A stretch of 64,000 nt of DNA from Cacconaster sp045601245. GTDB taxonomy: Bacteria > Bacteroidota > Bacteroidia > Bacteroidales > UBA932. The DNA is taken from positions 62,001 to 126,000 of the forward strand of contig JAZRZH010000001.1 in assembly GCA_045601245.1 (NCBI GenBank). The letters are read 5' to 3'. The notes under the pieces are model-generated. The model saw only the letters and a program-made list of their open reading frames with translations. It was not told where the DNA came from and ran no database searches. A program made the position numbers and the translations under genes. Below, one piece after another: positions 33,204-41,743 of this stretch (within the stretch, counting starts at the first letter, position 1; each line of letters starts with the position of its first letter).

Positions 33204-34259
33204 TTAAATAATCAGCATCGCATCTCCGTAATCGCCGAACTGGTATCCCTGCTCGACGGCCTCCTTGTACGCTTTCATTACATTTTCGTAACCACCGAAA
33301 GCGGCAACGTTCATCAGCATCGTTGAGAGCGGCAGATGAAAGTTAGTGACAAGGGCGTCAGGGATGGAGAAGTCGTATGAAGGGAAGATGAACTTGTTGG
33401 TCCATCCGTCGAAAGGCCGGATCTCCTTCGTAGTGGTCACATACGTCTCAAGGGCGCGGATCACCGTGATGCCCACCGCGATGACCTTGTGGCCGTTTCG
33501 CTTCGCATTGTTGACGGTGTCAGCTGTCTCTTCGGTGATGACCATCTGTTCGGAGTCCATCTTGTGCTTGGAGAGGTCCTCCACATCCACCTGATGGAAA
33601 TGGGCGTTGCCCATATAGAGCGTGAGGCAGGTGGTGTCGATGTCGTTGAGCTCCATTTTCTTGAAGAGTATCTTGCTGAAATGCAATCCCGCTGCGGGGC
33701 AGGCTACTGCACCTTCGTGCTCAGGGTTGGCGAATATGTTCTGGAAGCGGTCGGTGTCGATCTCCTCAGCGTGAGGGCGGATCCACTTAGGTACCGGGAG
33801 CTCGCCGAGCTGATAGAGGATTGTGCGGAACTCTTCGTCGGTGCCGTCAAAAAGGAACCTGAGGGTGCGGCCGCGGGATGTGGTATTGTCAATAACCTCT
33901 GCAACAAGGGCATCATTTTCTCCGAAATAGAGCTTGTTGCCGATTCGGATTTTGCGGGCAGGGTCAACAAGAACGTCCCAGAGGTGCTGTTCGTGGTTGA
34001 GTTCGCGGAGCAGGAAGACCTCGATCTCCGCGCCGGTCTTCTCCTTGTTGCCGCAGAGCCTTGCTGGGAAGACTTTTGCGTCGTTGAATACAAATAGGTC
34101 GTGCGGCTTGAAATATTCGATGATATCCTTGAAAATCCTGTGCTCGATTTCTCCGGTATCCTTATGGAGCACCATCATACGGCATTCGTCACGGTATTCG
34201 GACGGATATTTTGCAATAAGGTTTTCCGGAAGATCGAACTTGAATTGTGAAAGTTTCAT
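33204..34259 (-). CDS. queA: tRNA preQ1(34) S-adenosylmethionine ribosyltransferase-isomerase
   Basis: An enzyme of 351 residues that converts preQ1 in tRNA to epoxyqueuosine using the ribosyl group of SAM. MKLSQFKFDLPENLIAKYP, DLFVFNDAKVFPARLCG, GAEIEVFLL and PAAGLHFSKILF are family signatures, and the C-terminal TNFHLPLSTMLMNVAAFGG is intact. Length is normal. It is divergent from the MgtC-like gene. Confidence 0.96.
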   Translation of the reverse strand: MKLSQFKFDLPENLIAKYPSEYRDECRMMVLHKDTGEIEHRIFKDIIEYFKPHDLFVFNDAKVFPARLCGNKEKTGAEIEVFLLRELNHEQHLWDVLVDPARKIRIGNKLYFGENDALVAEVIDNTTSRGRTLRFLFDGTDEEFRTILYQLGELPVPKWIRPHAEEIDTDRFQNIFANPEHEGAVACPAAGLHFSKILFKKMELNDIDTTCLTLYMGNAHFHQVDVEDLSKHKMDSEQMVITEETADTVNNAKRNGHKVIAVGITVIRALETYVTTTKEIRPFDGWTNKFIFPSYDFSIPDALVTNFHLPLSTMLMNVAAFGGYENVMKAYKEAVEQGYQFGDYGDAMLII

Positions 34260-34278
34260 TTATTGTCGCTTTTTTAAA

Positions 34279-34317
34279 TAAATTTGCCATTGAGCATCGT
34301 CCGTTATATGGCGGACG
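34279..34317 (+). promoter_or_regulatory. Candidate promoter and leader hairpin for the MgtC-like gene
   Basis: TAAATTTG (34279-34286) matches TAnnTTTG; a start near 34292 gives a leader of about 75 bases. CGTCCG (34298-34303) and CGGACG (34312-34317) would form a 6-bp hairpin at its 5' end. No -33 TTG sits at the expected distance. Confidence 0.35.
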
Positions 34318-34368
34318 GATGCGAAAACGTTTACTTATACGAATTTTTTGCAAATAAGTTTCATCAAA

Positions 34369-34803
34369 ATGGCAATTACTGAAGAAATCGCTCTCACAAG
34401 ACTTCTCATAAGCCTGTTTCTTGGTGCCTGCATCGGCGTGGAACGCCAGATTCACAAACATCCGGCAGGCCTCCGCACTTTCACGCTCATCTGCCTCGGC
34501 TCAACTCTCGCGATGCTGGTATCAATATATATATGTCAGACCAATACCGACCTCCACAACGGAGATCCGGGCAGAATTGCCGCGCAGGTCCTGACCGGTA
34601 TCGGTTTCATCGGAGCTGGCCTGATTATCAAGAATGGTGACGGAGAGGTTTCCGGCCTCACGACCGCAGCCTGCATATTCATTACGGCCGTTGTCGGCCT
34701 TGCGGTAGGTGCAGGAATGATAATGACCGCAATCGCTGTGACTGCAGCCATTATGATAGTTCTGGTTTCTTCGAATTTTATAAAATTCGGAAACAAGAAA
34801 TAA
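34369..34803 (+). CDS. MgtC/SapB family membrane protein, short form
   Basis: An inner-membrane protein of 144 residues with about four helices. GACIGVERQIHKHPAGLRTF and GDPGRIAAQVLTGIGFIGAGLI are the MgtC signatures, and GLTTAACIFITAVVG follows. It lacks the C-terminal ACT-like domain of Salmonella MgtC (about 230 residues), so it is of the SapB-type core only. Family members modulate membrane ATPases and magnesium adaptation; the role here is unknown. The ATG at 34369 is preferred to an in-frame TTG at 34348. Confidence 0.85.
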   Translation: MAITEEIALTRLLISLFLGACIGVERQIHKHPAGLRTFTLICLGSTLAMLVSIYICQTNTDLHNGDPGRIAAQVLTGIGFIGAGLIIKNGDGEVSGLTTAACIFITAVVGLAVGAGMIMTAIAVTAAIMIVLVSSNFIKFGNKK

Positions 34804-34806
34804 TAT

Positions 34807-34831
34807 AGAATCTGATTGCAAAACAGATTCT
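34807..34831. terminator. Hairpin between convergent MgtC-like and HtrA genes
   Basis: AGAATCTG pairs with CAGATTCT over 8 bp with a 9-base loop. It fills the 27-base space between the two stop codons and could serve both genes. The U-tract is weak on both sides. Confidence 0.5.
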
Positions 34832-35985
34832 TACATCCTGCTTATCTCGACATTTTGTTCTTCGGTGAATGTCAGCGGGATTTCGATTGTAGTGCCGCCT
34901 CTGACCACCTCCACCTTGATGCTGTCGCCGGGACGGTAGCCATTGACCTTCTCCTGAAGTGCTGCCGGAGTTCTGATGGCGGTGGCATCTATTGCCACGA
35001 TGATATCTCCGGCCTGGATGCCGGCTATGTCGGCTGAGCTGCCAGGAGCGACAGAGTGGACATAGGCGCCCTCGAGGGTGTTAAGATTGTATTCCCTGGC
35101 CATTTCTGCGGTGATGGCGCTCATTGTCACGCCGAGTTTCGCTCTCTTGACAGAGCCATAGTCCATAAGGTCGTCGGCAATCTTGCGGACGATGTTTGCG
35201 GGCACTGCAAATGAATATCCGGCATATGATCCTGTGGTTGAAACGATTGCGGTATTGATACCGGCAAGCAGTCCGTCCTTGGTCACGAGTGCTCCGCCGG
35301 AGTTGCCCGGATTGACTGCGGCATCGGTCTGGATGAATGATTCGATCTTGAATTCGCCGGTGTAATTCGGCATAGAACGGCCTTTGGCGCTGATGATGCC
35401 GGCGGTTATGGTTGACTGGAGTTCCTTGCCGAGCGGGCTGCCTATGGCAAGGACCCATTCGCCGAGGCGGAGATTGTCTGAATCAGCGAATTCTATTGCA
35501 GGAAGATCAGTTTCAGGTTCGATCTTGATGATTGCAACGTCAGTTGCAGGGTCAGTTCCGATAATTGTGGCCGGGTAGGTCTTATTGTTGTTGAGGGTGA
35601 CGACGATTTCCGTTGCGCCGCTTACCACGTGGTTGTTGGTCACGATATAGCCGTCCGGACGGATGATGACGCCCGAACCGCTGCCCTGCTGGACTCTTTC
35701 ACGGCCCTGTCCGTTATACTGGTCTCCGAAGAAGAACTTGAGGAACGGATCGAGCATTTCCTGCTGCTGGCTTCTTACCGTCACTTCGACATATACCACT
35801 GCGTCCACGGAGTTTTCCGCAGCGTATGTGAAATCAGGATAGTCGGAGACTGCCAGACTGACACGCTTCGGCTGGCCGCTGTCATCCGTCTTGTAGGATT
35901 TCGGTAATGACAATCTGACCACAAGCAATGCCGTCAGTGCGCTCAGAAGCACGGAAACTAGAACAATAATGATATTTCTTTTCAT
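34831..35985 (-). CDS. HtrA/Deg-type periplasmic serine protease with one PDZ domain
   Basis: A protein of 384 residues, anchored by an N-terminal helix (about 5-25). The trypsin-like catalytic triad is His119 (VTNNHVVSG), Asp149 (DPATDVAIIKI) and Ser229 (NPGNSGGAL). One PDZ domain follows at about 280-375 (YVHSVAPGSSADIAGIQAGDIIVAID). It has the DegS-like layout of anchor, protease and a single PDZ, unlike DegP with two. It is probably part of envelope protein quality control or stress signalling. Confidence 0.93.
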   Translation of the reverse strand: MKRNIIIVLVSVLLSALTALLVVRLSLPKSYKTDDSGQPKRVSLAVSDYPDFTYAAENSVDAVVYVEVTVRSQQQEMLDPFLKFFFGDQYNGQGRERVQQGSGSGVIIRPDGYIVTNNHVVSGATEIVVTLNNNKTYPATIIGTDPATDVAIIKIEPETDLPAIEFADSDNLRLGEWVLAIGSPLGKELQSTITAGIISAKGRSMPNYTGEFKIESFIQTDAAVNPGNSGGALVTKDGLLAGINTAIVSTTGSYAGYSFAVPANIVRKIADDLMDYGSVKRAKLGVTMSAITAEMAREYNLNTLEGAYVHSVAPGSSADIAGIQAGDIIVAIDATAIRTPAALQEKVNGYRPGDSIKVEVVRGGTTIEIPLTFTEEQNVEISRM

Positions 35986-36045
35986 ATAGGTGTGATTTTA
36001 ATCTAAAACGCACCTGTCGGCTCAAATAGTATGCCAATAATTTAA

Positions 36046-36053
36046 TACCTTTG
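36046..36053 (+). promoter_or_regulatory. -7 element 7 bases before the mtgA start codon
   Basis: TACCTTTG matches TAnnTTTG exactly and ends 7 bases before ATG at 36061. The transcript should begin at most a few bases before the start codon. Confidence 0.55.
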
Positions 36054-36060
36054 TGTCGTT

Positions 36061-36780
36061 ATGAAACGTTGGAAGAAGAGACTCTTTATCAAACTGCCGC
36101 TGGCGCTCATAGCGCTCAGTGTCCTCTGGGTCGTTGCCCTTAAGTATATCCCTGTTCGCTATACTCCGCTTATGTTCAAACGTGCTGCGGTATATCGCCA
36201 CGAGGAGAATTTCCACACTGTCCATCCATGGGTTCCGATTGAGGAGATGTCTCCGAATGTCATCAAGGCCGCAATAGCGAGCGAGGACAACCGCTTTCCG
36301 GAGCACAACGGCTTTGACACCAAAGAGTTGAAGATAATGTACAAGGCCCACGTCGAAAAGGGCAAGAAGATCCGAGGCTGCAGCACCATTTCCCAGCAGA
36401 CCGCCAAGAACGTATTCACATTCTGCGGAGACAACTGGTGGCGCAAGGCTGTCGAGGCTTACTATACCGTCCTGATTGAGAAGATATGGGGGAAGGAGAG
36501 AATAATGGAGGTTTACCTCAATGTCGTGGAGACCGGTAAGGGCCTATATGGCATTGAGGCGGCCGCAAGGACATACTACGACATTCCGGCAGCCAGACTC
36601 AATCAGAATCAGTCGGCGCTGATAGTGGCCTGCTTACCGAGCCCGCTGACCAGGAAGCCGGTCAACAGGACCCGATATATGTCCGGCCGCCAGCATGACA
36701 TCGTAGCATTGATGCCGAAATTGACATATCCCGACTGGGTATATCACAAAGATTCAAAGTCAAAGGATTCGAAAAAGTAA
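36061..36780 (+). CDS. mtgA: Monofunctional peptidoglycan glycosyltransferase
   Basis: A protein of 239 residues with one N-terminal membrane anchor (about 8-30) and a single GT51 domain that polymerises lipid II into glycan strands. The catalytic glutamate is Glu75 in IASEDNRFPEHNGFD. GCSTISQQTAKNVF, KIWGKERIMEVYLNVVE and GIEAAARTYY complete the GT51 motif set. No transpeptidase domain follows, so crosslinking depends on other proteins such as FtsI. Confidence 0.95.
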   Translation: MKRWKKRLFIKLPLALIALSVLWVVALKYIPVRYTPLMFKRAAVYRHEENFHTVHPWVPIEEMSPNVIKAAIASEDNRFPEHNGFDTKELKIMYKAHVEKGKKIRGCSTISQQTAKNVFTFCGDNWWRKAVEAYYTVLIEKIWGKERIMEVYLNVVETGKGLYGIEAAARTYYDIPAARLNQNQSALIVACLPSPLTRKPVNRTRYMSGRQHDIVALMPKLTYPDWVYHKDSKSKDSKK

Positions 36781-36785
36781 TAGAT

Positions 36786-37661
36786 ATGCATTTCACACCA
36801 CGTATCACAGTCCTCATAGCATCGATGCTATGCGTCATACCCTGCTTCGCTCAGGATGATTCAACGGTATTCATTAACGGAAAATGGACCGAAAGCCGTG
36901 TCTGCAGGGGTGTCACGCTCAGGCAGTGTCATTTCGATGAAGGCAATCTCTTCGGTGCGAACGAATTTGTTTCCGTGCTGGTCGTCTCCCGCGGCCGTCG
37001 CGCCGATGTCATCAACTCCGAAGCCGGGACTCTCGAGCGCACCACCGCGCTGACTTCGAAGAGCGGGGCGGTCGCAGCTGTGAACGGTTCGTTCTTCAAG
37101 ATGAAAGCTCCGTATGGAGCCAATACTTACGTCAGAGTGGACGGTGAGCAGACAGGAGTCAACGCGTCATCCGGCTCTACATATACGCGTAAGATAAAGG
37201 AAGCCGGATCGCTGGCGCTAAGGGGCAGGAAGGCGGAGGTCATAAAGGCAGTTTCGGATGATCCGGAGTGGGAGGACTGCATTTCCGCTGAAGATGTGCT
37301 CAGCGCAGGTCCGATGCTTCTTGTCGGCGGCGGATGCGATGCGGTTGAAAATTCATCCTTCAATACTGCGCGCCATCCGCGTACCGCAGCCGGAGTCAGG
37401 AAGAACGGGTCCAAGGTATTCGTAGTGGTGGACGGCAGGACGAATCAGTCGGCGGGCGTATCGGTTCCGGAGTTGCAAAAGATAATGCTGTGGCTAGGCT
37501 GCACCGATGCCATCAATCTTGACGGCGGCGGCTCCTCCGCGATGGTGGTGAAAGGGGAGATCGTCAACCATCCTTGCGACAACGGTGCATTCGATGCGGC
37601 TGGCGAACGCTCAGTCGCCAACGCCGTGGTCATCTGTGCTCCGAAATCAAAAAAGAAATAG
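36786..37661 (+). CDS. Secreted phosphodiester glycosidase (NAGPA domain) family protein
   Basis: A protein of 291 residues with a signal peptide cleaved after CFAQ (about residue 23). The NAGPA-type domain shows AAVNGSFFKM, SAGPMLLVGG, HPRTAAGVRKNG, VVVDGRTNQSAGVS and the late INLDGGGSSAMVV motif. In mammals this domain uncovers mannose-6-phosphate; in bacteria it acts on sugar phosphodiesters, with teichoic acid and envelope glycans suggested. It lies 5 bases after mtgA, consistent with an envelope role. The convergent truB stop is one base away. Confidence 0.85.
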   Translation: MHFTPRITVLIASMLCVIPCFAQDDSTVFINGKWTESRVCRGVTLRQCHFDEGNLFGANEFVSVLVVSRGRRADVINSEAGTLERTTALTSKSGAVAAVNGSFFKMKAPYGANTYVRVDGEQTGVNASSGSTYTRKIKEAGSLALRGRKAEVIKAVSDDPEWEDCISAEDVLSAGPMLLVGGGCDAVENSSFNTARHPRTAAGVRKNGSKVFVVVDGRTNQSAGVSVPELQKIMLWLGCTDAINLDGGGSSAMVVKGEIVNHPCDNGAFDAAGERSVANAVVICAPKSKKK

Positions 37662-37662
37662 A

Positions 37663-38493
37663 TCAGTCAAGCCTGAACGGCCCTGATGCGGTGCGGCGAA
37701 GTGCGGTCAGATACGCACCGCTGTCCATCGCAAGGCCCAGGTCACGCGCGATGGAGCGTACATACGTTCCCTTGCTGCATCTTATGCGGATTGTGACTGC
37801 CGGCCGCGACCCATCGGAAGCAGTAACGGCTGTGTGATAATTGTGCACGTGACGGACTTCGCTGAGGTCCTTCTCGGATGCGCGTTCCTTCTCGGGCACG
37901 GCATCCCCGGCCTCGTGCCAGTCCAGAATTTCGATATCTTTGATTGTAATCAGGGATTTCCTGAGTTCCACAGGTTCTCCGGCGCGGGCGTATTCATAGG
38001 CCCTGAGACCTCCGATAATCTTGGCGGAGAATATGGGAGGCACCTGCTCCTGCTCTCCTATGAAACTCTTCAGAGCTTCCTCCACGCCCTCGCGGGTAAT
38101 GTGCTCATAAGGGAAGAACCGATCCACCGGTTGTTCCAGATCGAATGACGCCGTGCTTGCGCCGAACTCCACGGTCGTGACATATTCCTTTTCGTGCGCC
38201 TGCAGTTCCTCAGCGATCTTGGTCGCCTTGCCAACGCAGATTATGAGCATTCCGGTAGCCAGCGGGTCCAGCGTCCCCGCATGGCCCACCTTCAGACCCT
38301 TGTGATGGAAAATCCTCTGCAACTGGAACTTTACCTTCCTCACCAGGTCGGCTGAGGTCCAGCGCAGCGGCTTGTCCATAGGTATGACGATACCGCCGGG
38401 ATAGTCGGCGATATCACCGGAGAGATGACTTTCCAGAAACTCGGTCATCCCTTCTACGGGGCATCCTTCGAGCAGGAAATATGGCTCAGCCAT
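37663..38493 (-). CDS. truB: tRNA pseudouridine(55) synthase
   Basis: An enzyme of 276 residues that makes pseudouridine at position 55 in the T-loop of tRNAs. Catalytic Asp76 lies in HAGTLDPLATGML. DKPLRWTSADLVRKVK and SKGTYVRSIARDLG are family signatures. It lacks a PUA domain, as is common for shorter forms. Its start overlaps the rpiB stop codon by one base. It is the last gene of the long dcw-led gene run. Confidence 0.95.
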   Translation of the reverse strand: MAEPYFLLEGCPVEGMTEFLESHLSGDIADYPGGIVIPMDKPLRWTSADLVRKVKFQLQRIFHHKGLKVGHAGTLDPLATGMLIICVGKATKIAEELQAHEKEYVTTVEFGASTASFDLEQPVDRFFPYEHITREGVEEALKSFIGEQEQVPPIFSAKIIGGLRAYEYARAGEPVELRKSLITIKDIEILDWHEAGDAVPEKERASEKDLSEVRHVHNYHTAVTASDGSRPAVTIRIRCSKGTYVRSIARDLGLAMDSGAYLTALRRTASGPFRLD

Positions 38494-38930
38494 TATTTGC
38501 AGGGGATCTTGTCGATCCTGCGCTGATGACGGCCGCCTTCAAATTCGGCTGCTAAATATGCCTTTACAATCTCCTGCGCCATCTCAAGTGAGATGAAACG
38601 GCCAGGAAGGGAGAGTACATTGGCGTTGTTGTGCTGCTTCGCGAGCGCTCCGAGCTCCGGATTCCAGCAAAGAGCGGCACGTACGCCCTGATGCTTGTTG
38701 AGGGTCATCGAGATGCCGTTGCCGGACCCGCAGATGGCAATGCCGCAGCAGACCTCTCCGTTCTCTACCGCATATCCGAGCGGATGTGCGGAGTCAGGGT
38801 AGTCCATACTTTCGGTGGAATGTGTTCCGAAGTCCTTGATTTCATAGCCCATTTCAGTGAGCATAGGCTTGAGGGCCTCCTTCATTTCATATCCGGCGTG
38901 ATCAGACGCCATTCCGATTGTCTTTGCCAT
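38493..38930 (-). CDS. rpiB: Ribose-5-phosphate isomerase B
   Basis: An enzyme of 145 residues that interconverts ribose-5-phosphate and ribulose-5-phosphate. ASDHAGYEMKE (Asp10, His11) and the catalytic Cys67 in ICGSGNGISM are the RpiB motifs. The LacA/RpiB fold makes allose-6-phosphate isomerase a lesser alternative. I use the ATG at 38930, which follows the gltX stop by 4 bases; an upstream ATG at 38963 would overlap gltX by 29 bases. Confidence 0.93.
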   Translation of the reverse strand: MAKTIGMASDHAGYEMKEALKPMLTEMGYEIKDFGTHSTESMDYPDSAHPLGYAVENGEVCCGIAICGSGNGISMTLNKHQGVRAALCWNPELGALAKQHNNANVLSLPGRFISLEMAQEIVKAYLAAEFEGGRHQRRIDKIPCK

Positions 38931-38934
38931 AATG

Positions 38935-40491
38935 TTATCCGAGTTTTGATATAGCGTTGTCAATTCTTGTGAGTACTTCCTGCTTGCCGAGCACGTCCAT
39001 CATATCGGCGATGCCCGGGCCTTTGGATACGCCTACAAGGAAGAGGCGGAGGGTGTTCATCACCTTGCCCATCGGCCATTCGTTGGTTGTGATGAGTTCG
39101 TGCAGTCCGTTCTCGATTGTCTCCTTGTCAAACGGCTCCAGCCCTGCGACATATCCGCGCACCTCCGGGATGATCTCCTTGACCTCGTCCTTCCAGAACT
39201 TGTTGACGGAAGCCTCGTCGTACTGCTGCGGAGCCTCGAAGAAGAAACCTGTGAGGTCCCAGAGTTCATATGCGAAATGGGCTCTCTCCTTCATCATATC
39301 CAGCACCTTCCCGATGAATGCGTCATCATATCCTGAGACCTTTTCGCCGTTGAGGTCACGGAATTCAGTCACGAGCTGAGCTGTGGTGCGCTTGCGGAGA
39401 TATTCCTGGTTGAACCACTTCGCCTTGTCGGGATTGAATCGCGCGCCCGATTTCACCACCCTGTCGATGGAAAATGCCTGCGCGAGTTCATCCAGATTGA
39501 AGAGTTCCTGTTCGGTTCCCGGGTTCCATCCGAGCATTGCGAGAAGATTCACGAATGCTTCCGGATAGTATCCGTCCTCGCGGTAACCGCGTGTCACTTC
39601 GCCCTCCGCATTGACCCATCTGAGCGGAAATACCGGGAATCCGAGCTTGTCGCCGTCACGTTTGCTCAATTTGCCTTTCCCGTCCGGCTTGAGAAGGAGG
39701 GAGAGGTGAGCGAAGTTCGGCTGAACGTCCTGCCATCCGAATGCCTCGTAGAGCAGATAGTGGAGCGGGAGGGAAGGAAGCCACTCCTCGCCGCGGATGA
39801 CATCCGTCACCTCCATCAGGTGGTCGTCGACGATATTGGCGAGATGGTAAGTCGGCAGTTCATCCGCCTTCTTCCAGAGCACTTTGTCGTCCAGGGTATT
39901 GCTGTTCACTTCGATATGACCTCTGATAAGGTCGTCCATCACAATGGTTCTGTTCTCCGGGATCTTGAATCTGATGGTCCAGTTGTTTGTCTCCCTGATG
40001 AGGCGCTCAACCTCTTCTTCCGGAAGGGTGAGGGAGTTGCGGAGCGATCCGCGGGTCTCCCAGTTGTATATGAAAGTGCGTTTTTCGGCCTCTGCCGCAG
40101 TTCGCATTGCCGCAAGTTCCTCCGCGGTGTCGAATGCATAGTAGGCATAACCTTTCTCTATCAGTTCGTCAGCGTATTTGCGGTAAATGCCGCGGCGCTG
40201 GCTCTGACGGTAAGGGGCGTGCGGATGTTGTTCCGACGGGACCTCCACGACCTTTCCTTCGGAATCCACACCTTCGTTTGGCGTAATTCCGCACCAGCGG
40301 AGCGCCTCGATGATATATTCTTCAGCTCCGGGTACAAACCTGGTGGAGTCTGTATCCTCGATGCGGAGTATGAAATCTCCACCGACCTGCTTGGCATACA
40401 AATAGTTGTACAATGCAGTCCTTACACCGCCCATATGCAGCGGCCCGGTCGGGCTCGGAGCGAAACGCACTCTTCTCTTTTCCATATTCAT
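38935..40491 (-). CDS. gltX: Glutamate--tRNA ligase
   Basis: A class I aminoacyl-tRNA synthetase of 518 residues that attaches glutamate to tRNA(Glu). The HIGH-type motif is in FAPSPTGPLHMGGVRTALYNYL at the N-terminus and the KMSKS-type motif is GKLSKRDGDKLG in the middle. ILRIEDTDSTR is also typical. Its ATG shares one base with the ftsZ stop (TAATG), so the two genes are coupled. A second ATG two codons later is an alternative start. Confidence 0.95.
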   Translation of the reverse strand: MNMEKRRVRFAPSPTGPLHMGGVRTALYNYLYAKQVGGDFILRIEDTDSTRFVPGAEEYIIEALRWCGITPNEGVDSEGKVVEVPSEQHPHAPYRQSQRRGIYRKYADELIEKGYAYYAFDTAEELAAMRTAAEAEKRTFIYNWETRGSLRNSLTLPEEEVERLIRETNNWTIRFKIPENRTIVMDDLIRGHIEVNSNTLDDKVLWKKADELPTYHLANIVDDHLMEVTDVIRGEEWLPSLPLHYLLYEAFGWQDVQPNFAHLSLLLKPDGKGKLSKRDGDKLGFPVFPLRWVNAEGEVTRGYREDGYYPEAFVNLLAMLGWNPGTEQELFNLDELAQAFSIDRVVKSGARFNPDKAKWFNQEYLRKRTTAQLVTEFRDLNGEKVSGYDDAFIGKVLDMMKERAHFAYELWDLTGFFFEAPQQYDEASVNKFWKDEVKEIIPEVRGYVAGLEPFDKETIENGLHELITTNEWPMGKVMNTLRLFLVGVSKGPGIADMMDVLGKQEVLTRIDNAISKLG

Positions 40492-41738
40492 TATTCTTCT
40501 TTTTCCTTTTCTTTTTCAGCTTTCTGAAGGTTGATAATCCTTTCCCTGCGGTAAAATGCAGGTTCGCTTTCGAGTGCCGCAATCTCTTCCGGCTGCCCGA
40601 CAATCAGCGAAGGCTTGCCGGCCACGCGGCGCTTGCTGGTGATGTTCTCAGTCTCTTCAGGGCACAAAGGTACACCTCTCTTCCTTTTTTTGGAAGCGGA
40701 GTCGTCGTATTTTACCTCTATGATATTCTTTTTCCTGATTTCGATGACAGGCAGCTGTGTCATCTCGAAGCCTGTGGCTATGAGAGTGACGCTGATACTG
40801 TCGCCCATCGATTCGTCGCGCACGATACCTCTCTTGAAGTTCACGGTATTGCCGGTCCTGCTCTTGATGAGGTCCATTATCTGTGACAATTCCGACATTG
40901 ATGCCGCCTTGCCGCTCTCGGGACTGCTGCTAGTGATGTTGACCAGCGCGTTCTTGGCAGTGCTGAGGTCAAGTTCCTGAAGGAGCGGAGAGCAGAGGGC
41001 CTGGTTGACAGCCTCTTCCACGCGGTTAGGTCCGGACGCGGTTCCGATACCCATCAGTGAGACGCCGCTGTTCTGCATTATTTTGCGCACGTCCGCGAAA
41101 TCGGCGTTTATGTGTCCGCCCTTCGTGATGATGTCGGAAATGCTCTTCACTGCGGTGCAGAGCACTTCGTCGGCCTTATGGAATGCGGAGAACACGTCGA
41201 GGTCTCCGTAGAGTTCGTAGAGCTTCTGGTTGTCAATGATCAGGATACTGTCTACCTGACGGTGCAGTTCCTTGATACCCTCCACAGCCCTGTATAGCGC
41301 CTCTTCGCCCTCATCCCTGAACGGGATGGTGACTACGCCTACGGTGAGGAGACCTTTTTTGCGTGCTGCCTCGGCTATGACCGGAGCGGCTCCGGTTCCG
41401 GTTCCGCCTCCCATACCGCAGGTCACGAATACCATTTCGGTGCTGCTGCTGAACAGTTTTTCGATATTCTCGATGGATTCCTGCGCTGCCTTGCGACCCA
41501 CCATTGCATCGGTTCCGGCTCCAAGACCCTTGGTGAGAATCTCGCCAAGCTGTATCTTTACCGGCACCTTGCTCATTTCAAGCGCTTGAACATCGGTGTT
41601 GCAGATCGCGAAATCCACGTCCTCTATGCCGTTGTTGAACATATATGACACAGCATTCCCGCCTCCGCCACCGGCACCGACGACTGTGATGATATTGGCT
41701 CTTCTCTGCCAGCCTTTAGGTATAAAATCTTCTTCCAT
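40491..41738 (-). CDS. ftsZ: Cell division protein FtsZ
   Basis: A tubulin-like GTPase of 415 residues that forms the cytokinetic ring. The GTP-binding loop is GGGTGTG (110-116), with VGAGGGGGNAV at 20-30 and the catalytic T7 loop NADFADV at 211-217. After the core (to about 330) comes a short, basic linker and a segment EPAFYRRER (392-400) that fits the C-terminal partner-binding peptide. An added tail AEKEKEKEE follows, so the peptide is not terminal. Starts 5 bases after ftsA. Confidence 0.97.
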   Translation of the reverse strand: MEEDFIPKGWQRRANIITVVGAGGGGGNAVSYMFNNGIEDVDFAICNTDVQALEMSKVPVKIQLGEILTKGLGAGTDAMVGRKAAQESIENIEKLFSSSTEMVFVTCGMGGGTGTGAAPVIAEAARKKGLLTVGVVTIPFRDEGEEALYRAVEGIKELHRQVDSILIIDNQKLYELYGDLDVFSAFHKADEVLCTAVKSISDIITKGGHINADFADVRKIMQNSGVSLMGIGTASGPNRVEEAVNQALCSPLLQELDLSTAKNALVNITSSSPESGKAASMSELSQIMDLIKSRTGNTVNFKRGIVRDESMGDSISVTLIATGFEMTQLPVIEIRKKNIIEVKYDDSASKKRKRGVPLCPEETENITSKRRVAGKPSLIVGQPEEIAALESEPAFYRRERIINLQKAEKEKEKEE

Positions 41739-41743
41739 AGTCC

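Noticed and set aside
34286..34368. Magnesium riboswitch ahead of the MgtC-like gene
   Set aside because: Only a 6-bp hairpin is seen in a leader of about 75 bases; none of the conserved elements of known magnesium riboswitches is present.
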